NCBI GenBank assembly: GCA_964350135.1
Contig: CAYGJN010000008.1
Span: 1-36,693, forward strand
Source: CAYGJN01 sp964350135
GTDB taxonomy: Bacteria > Bdellovibrionota > Bacteriovoracia > Bacteriovoracales > Bacteriovoracaceae
DNA: 36,693 nt
Reading direction: 5' to 3'
Shown: positions 20,876 through 29,824 of the stretch, piece by piece
Layout of the letters: every line of letters begins with the position of its first letter
Numbering within the stretch: the first letter of the stretch is position 1
Position numbers and translations under genes: made by a program
The notes under the pieces: model-generated
The model's database searches: none
Told to the model about the DNA's origin: nothing
Seen by the model: the letters and a program-made list of their open reading frames with translations, nothing else

Positions 20876-23587
20876 ATGAAAAAACGTCTTATTATTGTCG
20901 ATATCTCAAGTTTTATATTCCGTGCTTTTTATGCTGTAAGGCTTTTGCACTCACCAGATGGAACACCAGTGAATGCTATTCATGGCGTGCTTTCAATGAT
21001 GCTTAAGCTTTTAGAAAAATACCAACCGACTCATATGATTCTTGCAAGAGATGCCAAAGGTGGATCTTTTAGAAACGAATTATATACAGAGTACAAGGCC
21101 AATAGATCAGAGCCTCCTGAAGAACTTGTCCCACAGTTTAGTTTAATTGCAGAGCTTGTAAATAAAATGGGGCTTCCAAATTTTATTTTAGAAAATTATG
21201 AAGCAGACGATATTATTGGATCTGTCGCTGTTCAATGGGGGAATGATTTTGATGAGATTTTAATTGCATCAGGGGATAAAGACCTTATGCAGTTTGTGAA
21301 TGATAAAGTGAAGATGGTTGATACTATGAAAGATAAAATCTACGACAGGGATGGTGTCTTTGAAAAAATGGGTGTTTGGCCTGAGCAGATTATGGATTAT
21401 CTTTCCATGGTTGGTGATGCTTCAGATAATATTCCTGGAATGAGAGGTATTGGTGCCAAGGGGGCAGCAAAGCTTTTGGCAGAGTATAAAACATTAGAAA
21501 ATTGTTTTAAGAACAAAGCTGAATTCACAAATAAAAGAGTAAAAAATGCATTTGAAAATCACAAAGAGGATGCGGAGCTTTCAAAAAGTTTAATTAATAT
21601 TGTCACGGATCTTAATCTTGAGCACACTCCTGAAGAAACTATTCTTGATTTTTATCCAAGCAACGAACTTTTAGATTTCCTTCGAGGCTTAGTTTTTAAA
21701 ACTTCTCTTAAAATATTAGAAAATATTAAATACACAAAAGATCAAGAAAGTGGCGGCGTTGTTGAAGACAGTTTTCAAATTATTGATGAGCAGGTTTTTG
21801 ATGGCTCCGTAGTTGCGGATAAGGATATAGATACATTTATTGATCAGATAAATGGACATAAATTAATTGCCATAGATGCTGCTTTTAATGACCCTTCAAA
21901 TCTCTTGGGTCTTGTTAGTTTGGGTGTTAGCTTTGATGGAGAGTCGTCTTTTTATATTCCAATAGGACATGTTGGTGATGAAGATCTTCTTGGTGGCTCA
22001 ATTCCAAATATAAAGGAATCAAACTCTCTTAAAATAGTGAAGGCCCTAGTTGCTAAAGATAAAATGCTGGTAGGATCTAGACTTAAGAAGTTTTTCGCTC
22101 ATTGTTTTTTTCTAGGAATAGAGCCAAAATGTGAGCATTTTGATAATGTAATTGCTCATTACCTTGCTGATACTAGCACAAAACAAGATATCCCAACTTT
22201 AAGTGAAATTTATCTTCAATACGCACCAAAGTTTAAAGATGATAAAAATCATGATTATTCAGGTCATGACTTTAATACATTAAGAGATATTACCTTTGAA
22301 AGAGTAACTCTTCAGTACAGATTGGCTTCAGAAATTGAGAAAAAGATAACTGAGCTTGAAGTAAAAGATGTATACGATAAAATTGAAAATCCGCTAACTC
22401 CAGTGCTTGCAAGAATTGAGTCCATAGGTGTTAGTATTAATAAGGGAGTTCTTAAAGATCTTGAAATTGATTACTCCGAGCAAATTGAAAAAATCAAAAA
22501 AGAAATCGAGAAAATCACTGGAGAAGGGATTAATCTTAACTCACCCAAGCAAGTTGGAGTTTTATTATTTGAAAAATTAAACCTTCCAGTTATTAAAAGA
22601 ACTAAAACTGGTTTTTCAACTGATGCAGAAGTTTTAACCGAGCTTGATAGTAGAAACTTAAGCCCTATTCCTGGCCTCATTGTTAAAAATCGTGAATTAG
22701 AAAAACTACTTTCAACTTATATTCGAGTTCTTCCAAACCTTGCTCATCCAAAAACCAATAAAATTCACACTCATCTTAATCAGGCTGTAGCTGCAACAGG
22801 AAGATTATCTTCTGATAGACCAAACCTTCAAAATATTCCGATACGAACTGAATATGGAAGAAAAATCAGAAAGGCCTTTGTGGCAAGTCCTGGAAAGCTT
22901 CTTCTTGCTTGTGACTACTCTCAGGTTGAACTCAGACTTTTGGCACATTTTAGTAAAGATAAAACAATGGTTAAGGCCTTTAATGAAGGCCTAGATATTC
23001 ATGCTCAAACAGCAAGTGAAGTTTTAGGGATAGCTCTTGATCAAGTTACAAAAGAAGAAAGATCTGCAGCCAAAGCTGTAAACTTTGGTCTTATGTATGG
23101 TCAGTCCTCTTTTGGTTTATCAAAAGCATTAAGAATCTCAAGGGCCGAAGCTAAAGAATATATTACTGGTTATTTTGAAAAATTTGGTAGTGTTAAAGGC
23201 TATCTGGATAGCTTAAAAGATCTTTGCGCTGAACTTGGTTATACTGAAACACTCTACGGCAGAAAGCGTTTTCTTCCAGATATTAACTCACAAAATAGAA
23301 CAATACGTTCTCAAGCAGAGCGTATGGCCATTAATAGCCCAATTCAGGGAACAGCTGCCGATATCATTAAGCTAGCTATGATTAATATTGAACACGAGAT
23401 GCTTAAGCAAAAACTTCAAAGTCAGATGGTTCTTCAGGTTCATGATGAGCTAATTTTTGAGGTTGTTGAAGATGAGCTACCTATAATGAAAGATTTGGTT
23501 GTCACTCTTATGGAAAATGTCACTAAACTCTCTGTTCCTCTTAAAGTGGATATGGGAATAGGTGTGAACTGGTACGATCTTAAGTAG
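20876..23587 (+). CDS. polA: DNA polymerase I, with degenerate 3'-5' exonuclease domain
   Basis: This 903-residue protein has three domains. The 5' nuclease has IIVDISSFIFRAFYA, YKANRSEPPEEL, EADDIIGS, DKDLMQF and GDASDNIPGMRGIG, all intact. The middle domain aligns with the proofreading exonuclease but its catalytic acids are gone. The DxE of Exo I is D334-A-A336, the Exo II aspartate is replaced (LKKFFAH, about F406), and the Exo III YxxxD is absent (ITFERVTLQ). The polymerase domain is intact, with DYSQVELRLLAHF (motif A), RSAAKAVNFGLMYG (motif B) and LQVHDELIFEV (motif C). It should fill gaps and remove RNA primers without proofreading, as Taq and Bacillus Pol I do. The last 8 nt overlap the 3' end of the convergent ClC gene. 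Confidence 0.97.
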   Translation: MKKRLIIVDISSFIFRAFYAVRLLHSPDGTPVNAIHGVLSMMLKLLEKYQPTHMILARDAKGGSFRNELYTEYKANRSEPPEELVPQFSLIAELVNKMGLPNFILENYEADDIIGSVAVQWGNDFDEILIASGDKDLMQFVNDKVKMVDTMKDKIYDRDGVFEKMGVWPEQIMDYLSMVGDASDNIPGMRGIGAKGAAKLLAEYKTLENCFKNKAEFTNKRVKNAFENHKEDAELSKSLINIVTDLNLEHTPEETILDFYPSNELLDFLRGLVFKTSLKILENIKYTKDQESGGVVEDSFQIIDEQVFDGSVVADKDIDTFIDQINGHKLIAIDAAFNDPSNLLGLVSLGVSFDGESSFYIPIGHVGDEDLLGGSIPNIKESNSLKIVKALVAKDKMLVGSRLKKFFAHCFFLGIEPKCEHFDNVIAHYLADTSTKQDIPTLSEIYLQYAPKFKDDKNHDYSGHDFNTLRDITFERVTLQYRLASEIEKKITELEVKDVYDKIENPLTPVLARIESIGVSINKGVLKDLEIDYSEQIEKIKKEIEKITGEGINLNSPKQVGVLLFEKLNLPVIKRTKTGFSTDAEVLTELDSRNLSPIPGLIVKNRELEKLLSTYIRVLPNLAHPKTNKIHTHLNQAVAATGRLSSDRPNLQNIPIRTEYGRKIRKAFVASPGKLLLACDYSQVELRLLAHFSKDKTMVKAFNEGLDIHAQTASEVLGIALDQVTKEERSAAKAVNFGLMYGQSSFGLSKALRISRAEAKEYITGYFEKFGSVKGYLDSLKDLCAELGYTETLYGRKRFLPDINSQNRTIRSQAERMAINSPIQGTAADIIKLAMINIEHEMLKQKLQSQMVLQVHDELIFEVVEDELPIMKDLVVTLMENVTKLSVPLKVDMGIGVNWYDLK

Positions 23588-25286
23588 AACTCTCTGAACC
23601 AGAAAAGTGATTCACAATATCTTTTGAAGATATAATACCTAAAAGAACGCTGTCATCTAAGCGGCTTACTACCATAAGTCGTGAGATTCCAAACTTCTTT
23701 AAGCGATGAAAAGCGACAGTTAAGTTTTGATCTGGGTAGATTCTAATAATATTTTTTGTTGCAATAGATTCAATTGAATCATTGCCCTTCTCAAGGGCCA
23801 CTGCTCTTGCAAGATCCTGTGTTGAAACAACCCCATAAAGTTTTCCATTTTTTAAAATTGGAAAACCTGAAATCGTGGTTTCTTTTGTTTGCTCAAAAGC
23901 TTTTTGAATACTGAGGTCATTTTTAAAACTCATAATCTTTGTAACCATTGCTTCTTCGACTATTAAACCTTCCATAACTTCGTTGTCGTCTCTTGTTGGC
24001 AAATGAATACCGTCTTGTTCAGAAATGCTTTCATAGATAGATTCTTTTCGAATTCTAGATGAAAGCGCAAATGCAATTGTGTTAGCAAGCATAAGTGGAA
24101 TTATAATTTGGTAGTTCCTTGTAAGCTCAAAAATAATAATAATTGAAGTAAATGGTGCTCTTATAACAGTTGCAAAAAAAGCTCCCATTCCTACAAGCGC
24201 AAATGCCGCAGTATTAGGAGTAAACTCAGGAAGAATAGTTTGTGAAACAAGGCCAACTCCACTTCCAAGAAGAGCTCCCATTAAAAGTGTCGGCATAAAC
24301 AAACCACCACTTACACCCGAGCCGTAACAGATCGCTGTAAGCACAAACTTAAGCGCTAATAGAATAAGTAGATTATCCCAATGGGCAAGACTTGAGAGAA
24401 GTTGTGTATTGATAATTTGTGTTCCGCTACCAAGTATTTCTGGCTTTAAAGTTGAAACAAGTCCTACAAGCGCAAAACTAAAAAGAATGATAGTTAGGCG
24501 ATGACCTTTAAAAACTCTTCTCATGGTTTTTCGGATCTTTAAAGTAAAAGAAACCCAAGCAGGCCCTACTACAGCAGCAAGAATACCTACTAATACAAAA
24601 AGATAAAGCTCTGTATGGTCACTAAAAAAATAACTAACCTGAACAAACATTGGGTGATAGCCATGAATCATTGAGGCTGTCACAGCTGCAATTACAGATG
24701 AGATTACAATTGATCCGAGCATTTTAGCATTAAGGTCTCCCACTATTTCTTCAAGTGTAAAAACAACTGCAGCAATAGGAGTATTAAAAGCAGCAGCAAT
24801 TCCTCCAGCACTCCCAACAGCGACTAAGGCCTTAACTTTTTTCTTTGAAAGGTGAAATGTTCTTCCAAACACTGAGCCAATTCCACTGGTTACAGCAACA
24901 GTTGGTCCTTCTCTCCCTAATGTGATCCCCGAAGAGAGACTAAGAATTGATGTTACAAGTTTTGCTATAGTGCTTCTAAGGGAGAGTCTTCCATGATAGA
25001 CGGCTAATGCAATCCTTACATTGGGGATCCCTGAACCAGAAGTAGAGGGAAAATAGCGAGTTGTTAAATAACCAGAGATACCAATACATACTCCGCCATA
25101 GAGAAAGGACTCCCAGGTAAATGAGCGGTTTGTTTTAAGAAGCTCTGTTAAAAAAAGCACTGATTTATGAATAAAGCTCGCTGTAAGACCGGCCAAAATT
25201 CCAGTAAGCAAAGTGAGAGCAAAGTAAATTTGATCTTCATGGAGTCCAAGCTTCTGAGTAAGTTTTAATGCAGAGATTTTTTTCAT
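23580..25286 (-). CDS. ClC chloride channel/transporter with CBS domains
   Basis: This 568-residue protein has a ClC membrane domain followed by a tandem CBS pair. Selectivity and gating motifs are present: GSGIPNVRIA (GSGIP), GREGPTVAVTSGIGS (gating glutamate in GREGP), GSGVSGGLFMPTLLMG (GxFxP form) and a FTLEEI glutamate where the internal proton glutamate of exchangers sits. Both glutamates suggest a Cl-/H+ exchanger rather than a passive channel, which is inference. The CBS domains (about residues 440-560) likely bind adenine nucleotides and regulate transport. It is transcribed towards polA, with an 8-nt tail-to-tail overlap, and is divergent from purF. It shows no frameshift or truncation. 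Confidence 0.93.
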   Translation of the reverse strand: MKKISALKLTQKLGLHEDQIYFALTLLTGILAGLTASFIHKSVLFLTELLKTNRSFTWESFLYGGVCIGISGYLTTRYFPSTSGSGIPNVRIALAVYHGRLSLRSTIAKLVTSILSLSSGITLGREGPTVAVTSGIGSVFGRTFHLSKKKVKALVAVGSAGGIAAAFNTPIAAVVFTLEEIVGDLNAKMLGSIVISSVIAAVTASMIHGYHPMFVQVSYFFSDHTELYLFVLVGILAAVVGPAWVSFTLKIRKTMRRVFKGHRLTIILFSFALVGLVSTLKPEILGSGTQIINTQLLSSLAHWDNLLILLALKFVLTAICYGSGVSGGLFMPTLLMGALLGSGVGLVSQTILPEFTPNTAAFALVGMGAFFATVIRAPFTSIIIIFELTRNYQIIIPLMLANTIAFALSSRIRKESIYESISEQDGIHLPTRDDNEVMEGLIVEEAMVTKIMSFKNDLSIQKAFEQTKETTISGFPILKNGKLYGVVSTQDLARAVALEKGNDSIESIATKNIIRIYPDQNLTVAFHRLKKFGISRLMVVSRLDDSVLLGIISSKDIVNHFSGSESST

Positions 25287-25464
25287 AGTCTTTAGAAGGG
25301 TAACTTTCTAAGAATGCTCTTCTTTTTTGTGTCTGGCCAGGCTAGATAAGTCATCATGGAAAGATTTTACAATAAAAGCAATATTGTTACTTTCACCTTG
25401 TCAAAAGGCCCACAAAGTTACATCTTGAAAGTGAGATTGGCTAAGCAATAAAGGAAATCGCCAC

Positions 25465-26925
25465 ATGTGTGGGGTGATTGGAATCATTGGCAATCCCAAT
25501 GCCGCTTTTGAAGTTTACAAGGGACTTTACACCCTCCAACATAGAGGGCAGGACGCTGCGGGCATTTTATCCTACGACTTTAATTCCCAAAAATTTAGAC
25601 TTGTTAAAGATACTGGACTGGTTAGTGAGGTTTTTGAAGAAGAGGCTGTAAGATCACTCACTGGAGAGATGGCCATCGGTCATAATCGCTACTCTACTGT
25701 TGGTCGTGGTGAAAAAGAAGATATTCAGCCACATCTTATGAATTACCCAATGGGTATCGGCATGGCCCATAATGGTAACCTTGTTAATTATCATAAACTA
25801 ACTAAAGAGCTTAAAGAAAAGCATCAACGTCATCCACTCACAAATAATGATTTAGAAGTAATTATGAATTTATTTGCTAATCATTTAAGTTCGTTTGGTA
25901 CAGAAAATATAAATTTTGAAACTCTCAAAAAATCAATTGCCAAGGTAATGGATGCTATTATTGGTGGCTATGCTGTTGTTGGAGAAATTGCTGATATTGG
26001 TTTATTTGCCTTTAGAGACCCAAAAGGAATAAGACCCCTTGTTTATGGAAGTCGAACTAATGATGATCAGTCTCAATTTACTGAAAGTCATATCTTTTGT
26101 AGTGAAACAAATACATTGGACTATCTTGGTTATAATAAAGTTTCGGATGTCGCTCCAGGTGAACTTATCTTTATTAGTAAAAGCGGAGAAGTTTTAAAAG
26201 CTAAAATAAAAAATGAAAGTGCTAGAGCGTGTATGTTTGAATGGGTTTATTTTTCTAGTGCAGAATCAATCATTGATAATAAAAGTGTGTATGAGGCGAG
26301 ATTGTCTCTAGGTGAAGTTCTAGGCGATAAAGTTAGGGCCCTTATGGAATCAAAAGAGATTTCACCTGATATTGTCGCACCGGTACCTGAAACGAGTCGG
26401 TTATCAGCAATTTCCTGTGCTGAATACTTAGGTTTAACCTATAGAGAAATTTTAATAAAGAATCGATATATCCATCGCTCTTTTATTTTAAATACCGATG
26501 CAAAAAGATCAAATGCCGTTAATATGAAGCTCTCTCCAGTTGCCCACGAAATTAAAGGTAGAAAGATTCTTCTTATAGACGATAGTATTGTTAGAGGAAC
26601 AACTTCAAAAAAAATCATTAAATCTTTAAGAGCCTGTGGAGCTAAAGAAATTTATTTAGCTAGTACATGCCCTCCTATAAATTATCCATGTTATTTTGGC
26701 GTAGACTTTCCTGATCAAACAAAACTAATAGCCCCGAATAAAACTATTGATGAAATAGCCGAAGTGATTGGCGTAGATAAACTTATTTATATCGATAAGA
26801 ATGATTTAGCCAAAGCTTTAGGAAGAGATGATCTTTGCATGGCCTGTTTAGATGGAGATTATCCGGTGTCAGTAGAAAGTGCAGAGGACTTCGTTCAAAC
26901 TCGTAAAGTAGATCGAGGAAACTAA
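25465..26925 (+). CDS. purF: Amidophosphoribosyltransferase (first step of purine synthesis)
   Basis: This 486-residue protein begins MCGVIGIIG, so C2 becomes the N-terminal glutaminase nucleophile after methionine removal. There is no long propeptide. The glutaminase part shows QHRGQDAAGI, GHNRYSTVG and MAHNGNLVN. The phosphoribosyltransferase part has the PRPP loop ILLIDDSIVRGTTSKK. Four cysteines (C256, C409, C458, C461, the last two in DLCMAC) match the [4Fe-4S] ligands of the Bacillus-type enzyme. It makes 5-phosphoribosylamine from PRPP and glutamine. It is the first gene of an eight-gene operon, and purC begins directly after its stop. The 178-nt upstream region holds no purine riboswitch that I recognise and no clear promoter beyond a TACAAT. 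Confidence 0.97.
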   Translation: MCGVIGIIGNPNAAFEVYKGLYTLQHRGQDAAGILSYDFNSQKFRLVKDTGLVSEVFEEEAVRSLTGEMAIGHNRYSTVGRGEKEDIQPHLMNYPMGIGMAHNGNLVNYHKLTKELKEKHQRHPLTNNDLEVIMNLFANHLSSFGTENINFETLKKSIAKVMDAIIGGYAVVGEIADIGLFAFRDPKGIRPLVYGSRTNDDQSQFTESHIFCSETNTLDYLGYNKVSDVAPGELIFISKSGEVLKAKIKNESARACMFEWVYFSSAESIIDNKSVYEARLSLGEVLGDKVRALMESKEISPDIVAPVPETSRLSAISCAEYLGLTYREILIKNRYIHRSFILNTDAKRSNAVNMKLSPVAHEIKGRKILLIDDSIVRGTTSKKIIKSLRACGAKEIYLASTCPPINYPCYFGVDFPDQTKLIAPNKTIDEIAEVIGVDKLIYIDKNDLAKALGRDDLCMACLDGDYPVSVESAEDFVQTRKVDRGN

Positions 26926-28002
26926 ATGAAAAAATTAGAATTACTTTACCAAGGCTCAGCTAAAAATATCTGGGGAGAAGTATCTTCATCTGAAATTACT
27001 TTTGAGTTCACTGATTATTACTCAATTTTTGATTGGGGCAGAATGCCCGATGAAATATCTGATAAAGGAAAGTCGTTGGCCATGATGGGTTCAGCATTTT
27101 TTAAATTATTAGAAGATTGTAAATTTTGGAAAGAATGGGATCTGCCTTTTAAAGATGACCAAGCACTTACAAGTCTTTATGAGAAATTCACCAATGAAGG
27201 TATTCGTACTCACTTTCTTCATTGTAATGACAATAAAATGGTTGTTGAAAGAGTAAATATAAATCAACCTGAATGGACGGGAAGCGAGTGGGATTATTCA
27301 GTTTATAAAGAAAAGCCTACTCATTCACTTGTGCCACTTGAAGTTATTTTCCGTTTTGGCCTTCCAGAAGGATCATCATTAATAGAGCGAGGTAAATCTT
27401 GCTTTGATTATCTTGCTGATCTTGGTTTAGAAAGGGCATTTGAAGGACAAGTTTTTGATATACCTCTTATTGAGTATTCTACTAAACTTGAAGATAAAGA
27501 TCGTTATTTGAGAAGATCTGAGGCTAAAGAGATCGCGTGTTTAAGTAATGATGAGTTGAAGCTTTTAAGCAATACTGCTGTCCTAATTGCTTTAAGGCTT
27601 AAAGATTTTTTCAATAAAATGGGGATTGAGCTTTGGGATGGGAAATTTGAGTTTTCATTTACAAAGGAAGCAGTTGGAAGAGGGTTTAAGCTAGTTGATA
27701 GCATTGGTCCTGACGAGCTAAGACTTACTTATAATAATGTTCACCTTTCTAAGGAAACTCTAAGGCAAGCTTATCGAAACACTTCTTGGCATTTAGATAT
27801 TACTCACGCTAAAAAAATCCATAAACGTTATTGGAAAAACTCTGTTTTAAATAAGCCTGAGCCTTTGGCCAAGGATTATAAAAAAGCAGTTGAAGATCTT
27901 TATCGCTATCTTTGCAATCAAATAGCAGTGAATACTAATCATGAAAAGGTTTTTGATCTAGATACAAGTCTTGATGATATTTGTAAAAGGCTTAAACGAT
28001 GA
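26926..28002 (+). CDS. purC: SAICAR synthase, long divergent form
   Basis: This 358-residue protein is longer than the 235-300 residues of typical bacterial PurC. Family landmarks are visible: LYQGSAKNIW (nucleotide loop, usually YxGKxR/K), DKGKSLAMMGSAFFKLLED, VPLEVIFRFGLPEGSSL (usually VPVEVIVR), ELWDGKFEFSF (usually LVDFKLEFG) and DELRLT. It joins aspartate to CAIR. It lacks the usual lysine in the first loop (GSAKN rather than GKAK) and has an extended C-terminal helical region from about residue 290. Its place between purF and purD and the ATGA overlap with purD support the assignment. A changed substrate is possible but there is no other purC in view. Confidence 0.85.
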   Translation: MKKLELLYQGSAKNIWGEVSSSEITFEFTDYYSIFDWGRMPDEISDKGKSLAMMGSAFFKLLEDCKFWKEWDLPFKDDQALTSLYEKFTNEGIRTHFLHCNDNKMVVERVNINQPEWTGSEWDYSVYKEKPTHSLVPLEVIFRFGLPEGSSLIERGKSCFDYLADLGLERAFEGQVFDIPLIEYSTKLEDKDRYLRRSEAKEIACLSNDELKLLSNTAVLIALRLKDFFNKMGIELWDGKFEFSFTKEAVGRGFKLVDSIGPDELRLTYNNVHLSKETLRQAYRNTSWHLDITHAKKIHKRYWKNSVLNKPEPLAKDYKKAVEDLYRYLCNQIAVNTNHEKVFDLDTSLDDICKRLKR

Positions 28003-29264
28003 AGGTTATGATTATAGGTAGTGGAGGAAGAGAGAATGCCATAGCACAAGCTATTGCAATATCTAGCAAAGTTTCTAAAGTATTCATTGTCCCAGGTCTA
28101 AAAGGGATGGATACTGAAGGTAAGATTTCTCATAAAGAACTAGATACTAAAGATCATGAAGGTCTTATTCGTTTTGCAAATGATGAAGGTATTAGTTTTA
28201 CTATTGTTGGTCCTGAGCAAGCATTAACTGAAGGTATTGTTGATTCTTTTCAAGAAAATAATCTTGAAATTTATGGGCCAAGCGCAAAAGCATCAGAGCT
28301 TGAATCCTCTAAAATATTTGCTAAGAAAATTATGAAGTTAGCAAATGTTCCAACGGCAAACTATAAAGCTTTTGAAAACTTAGAGAGTGCTAACTTATAT
28401 ATTGATCAACAAAACACTGAAGGTTTTGTTATTAAAAAAGATGGTCTGGCTGCCGGTAAAGGTGTTGCTGTTTGCACTTCTAAAGAAATGGCTAAAGAAT
28501 CTGTTCATCAGTTTATAAAAGTAGATGGTTGTAAAAAGATTTTAATTGAAGAGTTATTAGAAGGAAAAGAGATTTCCTATTTTGCTCTTTGCCATGATGA
28601 AAATTATCTAACGCTGGGACATGCTCAAGATTATAAAAGAATACGTGATAATGACAGCGGACCAAATACAGGTGGAATGGGTGCCTATGCTCCAGTACCA
28701 TGGCTGAGTGAAAAAACTGAAGAGATTATAAAATCAGATATTATTGCTCCCATGCTTAAAGAAATGAAAAAACAAGGGATAGTTTTTCATGGAACTTTAT
28801 TCATAGGACTTATGATAACGAAACAGGGACCCAAAGTAATAGAGTTCAATGTACGTTTTGGAGATCCAGAGACTCAGGCCATATTACCACTTATCAATGA
28901 AGACTTTGCCGTGCTGATAGAATCTGTAATTACAGGAAACTTCCAATCAAGAAGCGTAAATTTATCAGAAAAAAAATCAGTTCATTTAGTTGCAGCTGCC
29001 TATGGCTATCCAGGAACTGAAGGACTGAGCGTTCGAAAAAATGATGAAGTCGTAACTAGATTAACAAAAGCTCCTGAACAATATTTATATTACGCTGGCG
29101 TTAAAAAAGAAGGCAACAGGTTATTAACTAATGGAGGCAGAGTGCTAGGAGTAACTGCTTGTTCAGAGAGTTTTCACAAAGCAAGAGTGATGGCTTATGA
29201 AATGATGAACCATATATGTTTTGAAGGAATGCAATATAGAAAAGATATTGCAAAAGATTTATGA
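27999..29264 (+). CDS. purD: Phosphoribosylamine-glycine ligase (GAR synthetase)
   Basis: This 421-residue protein is full length for PurD. The N-terminal Rossmann-like motif is MIIGSGGRENAIA, and the ATP-grasp core has VIKKDGLAAGKGVAV, EELLEGKEIS, GPNTGGMGAYAP and IEFNVRFGDPETQ (metal-binding glutamate and asparagine). It makes glycinamide ribonucleotide from phosphoribosylamine, glycine and ATP. Starting directly after PurF in the pathway may help pass on the unstable phosphoribosylamine. The gene overlaps purC and purN by four bases each (ATGA), consistent with coupled translation. Confidence 0.97.
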   Translation: MKVMIIGSGGRENAIAQAIAISSKVSKVFIVPGLKGMDTEGKISHKELDTKDHEGLIRFANDEGISFTIVGPEQALTEGIVDSFQENNLEIYGPSAKASELESSKIFAKKIMKLANVPTANYKAFENLESANLYIDQQNTEGFVIKKDGLAAGKGVAVCTSKEMAKESVHQFIKVDGCKKILIEELLEGKEISYFALCHDENYLTLGHAQDYKRIRDNDSGPNTGGMGAYAPVPWLSEKTEEIIKSDIIAPMLKEMKKQGIVFHGTLFIGLMITKQGPKVIEFNVRFGDPETQAILPLINEDFAVLIESVITGNFQSRSVNLSEKKSVHLVAAAYGYPGTEGLSVRKNDEVVTRLTKAPEQYLYYAGVKKEGNRLLTNGGRVLGVTACSESFHKARVMAYEMMNHICFEGMQYRKDIAKDL

Positions 29265-29821
29265 AAAGAGTTGCGATTTTTGCCAGTGGGTCAGGATCAA
29301 ATGCCATGGCCTTATTAAAAAAAGCATCAGGTCTTTCCAATGTGGAAGTGCCGATTCTTATTTGTAATAACTTGGATGCTCCCATTATCTCTAAGGCAAG
29401 AACTCTTACAAGTGTAGTCTGCATTCCACATAACGGGATGAGTCGATTAGAGCATGAAGAAAAAATCAAGACCTATCTTAATGAATATAAAATTCAGTTT
29501 GTTTTCCTTGCGGGCTATATGAGAGTTCTAAGCCCTGACTTTATAAACTCTCGTCCACAAAAAAGTATTGTAAATATTCATCCCTCCCTTCTTCCCGATT
29601 TCCCTGGAGTTAATGGTTATAAAGATGCTTTTGAGTCTGATGCTAAAATTTCAGGAATTACGATTCATTATGTAGATGAAGGGATTGATACAGGGCCAAT
29701 TATTGAACAAAGAGAGTTCTCAAAATTGGAAGGTGACAAGCTTGAAGATTTTGTAGAGAGGGGAAAATCTATCGAGAATGTTTTTTATCCAGAAGTTTTT
29801 GAAAAAATTCTAAGTGAGTAA
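29261..29821 (+). CDS. purN: GAR transformylase, folate-dependent
   Basis: This 186-residue protein has the formyltransferase signature. FASGSGSNAMAL forms the phosphate loop. VNIHPSLLP provides the catalytic asparagine and histidine. GITIHYVDEGIDTGPII provides the catalytic aspartate. It transfers a formyl group from 10-formyl-tetrahydrofolate to glycinamide ribonucleotide. No purT is seen, so this is the likely enzyme for this step. The start overlaps the purD stop (ATGA) and purL begins 3 nt after its stop. Confidence 0.96.
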   Translation: MKRVAIFASGSGSNAMALLKKASGLSNVEVPILICNNLDAPIISKARTLTSVVCIPHNGMSRLEHEEKIKTYLNEYKIQFVFLAGYMRVLSPDFINSRPQKSIVNIHPSLLPDFPGVNGYKDAFESDAKISGITIHYVDEGIDTGPIIEQREFSKLEGDKLEDFVERGKSIENVFYPEVFEKILSE

Positions 29822-29824
29822 TTT

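Noticed and set aside
25287..25464. Purine riboswitch or PurR box upstream of purF
   Set aside because: I could not find the conserved three-way junction loops or a PurR-type palindrome. Only an 8-bp CAATATTG and a TACAAT are visible.
29128..29469. Minus-strand 113-codon frame across the purD/purN junction
   Set aside because: It is antisense to two intact, overlapping purine genes and has no recognisable protein features.
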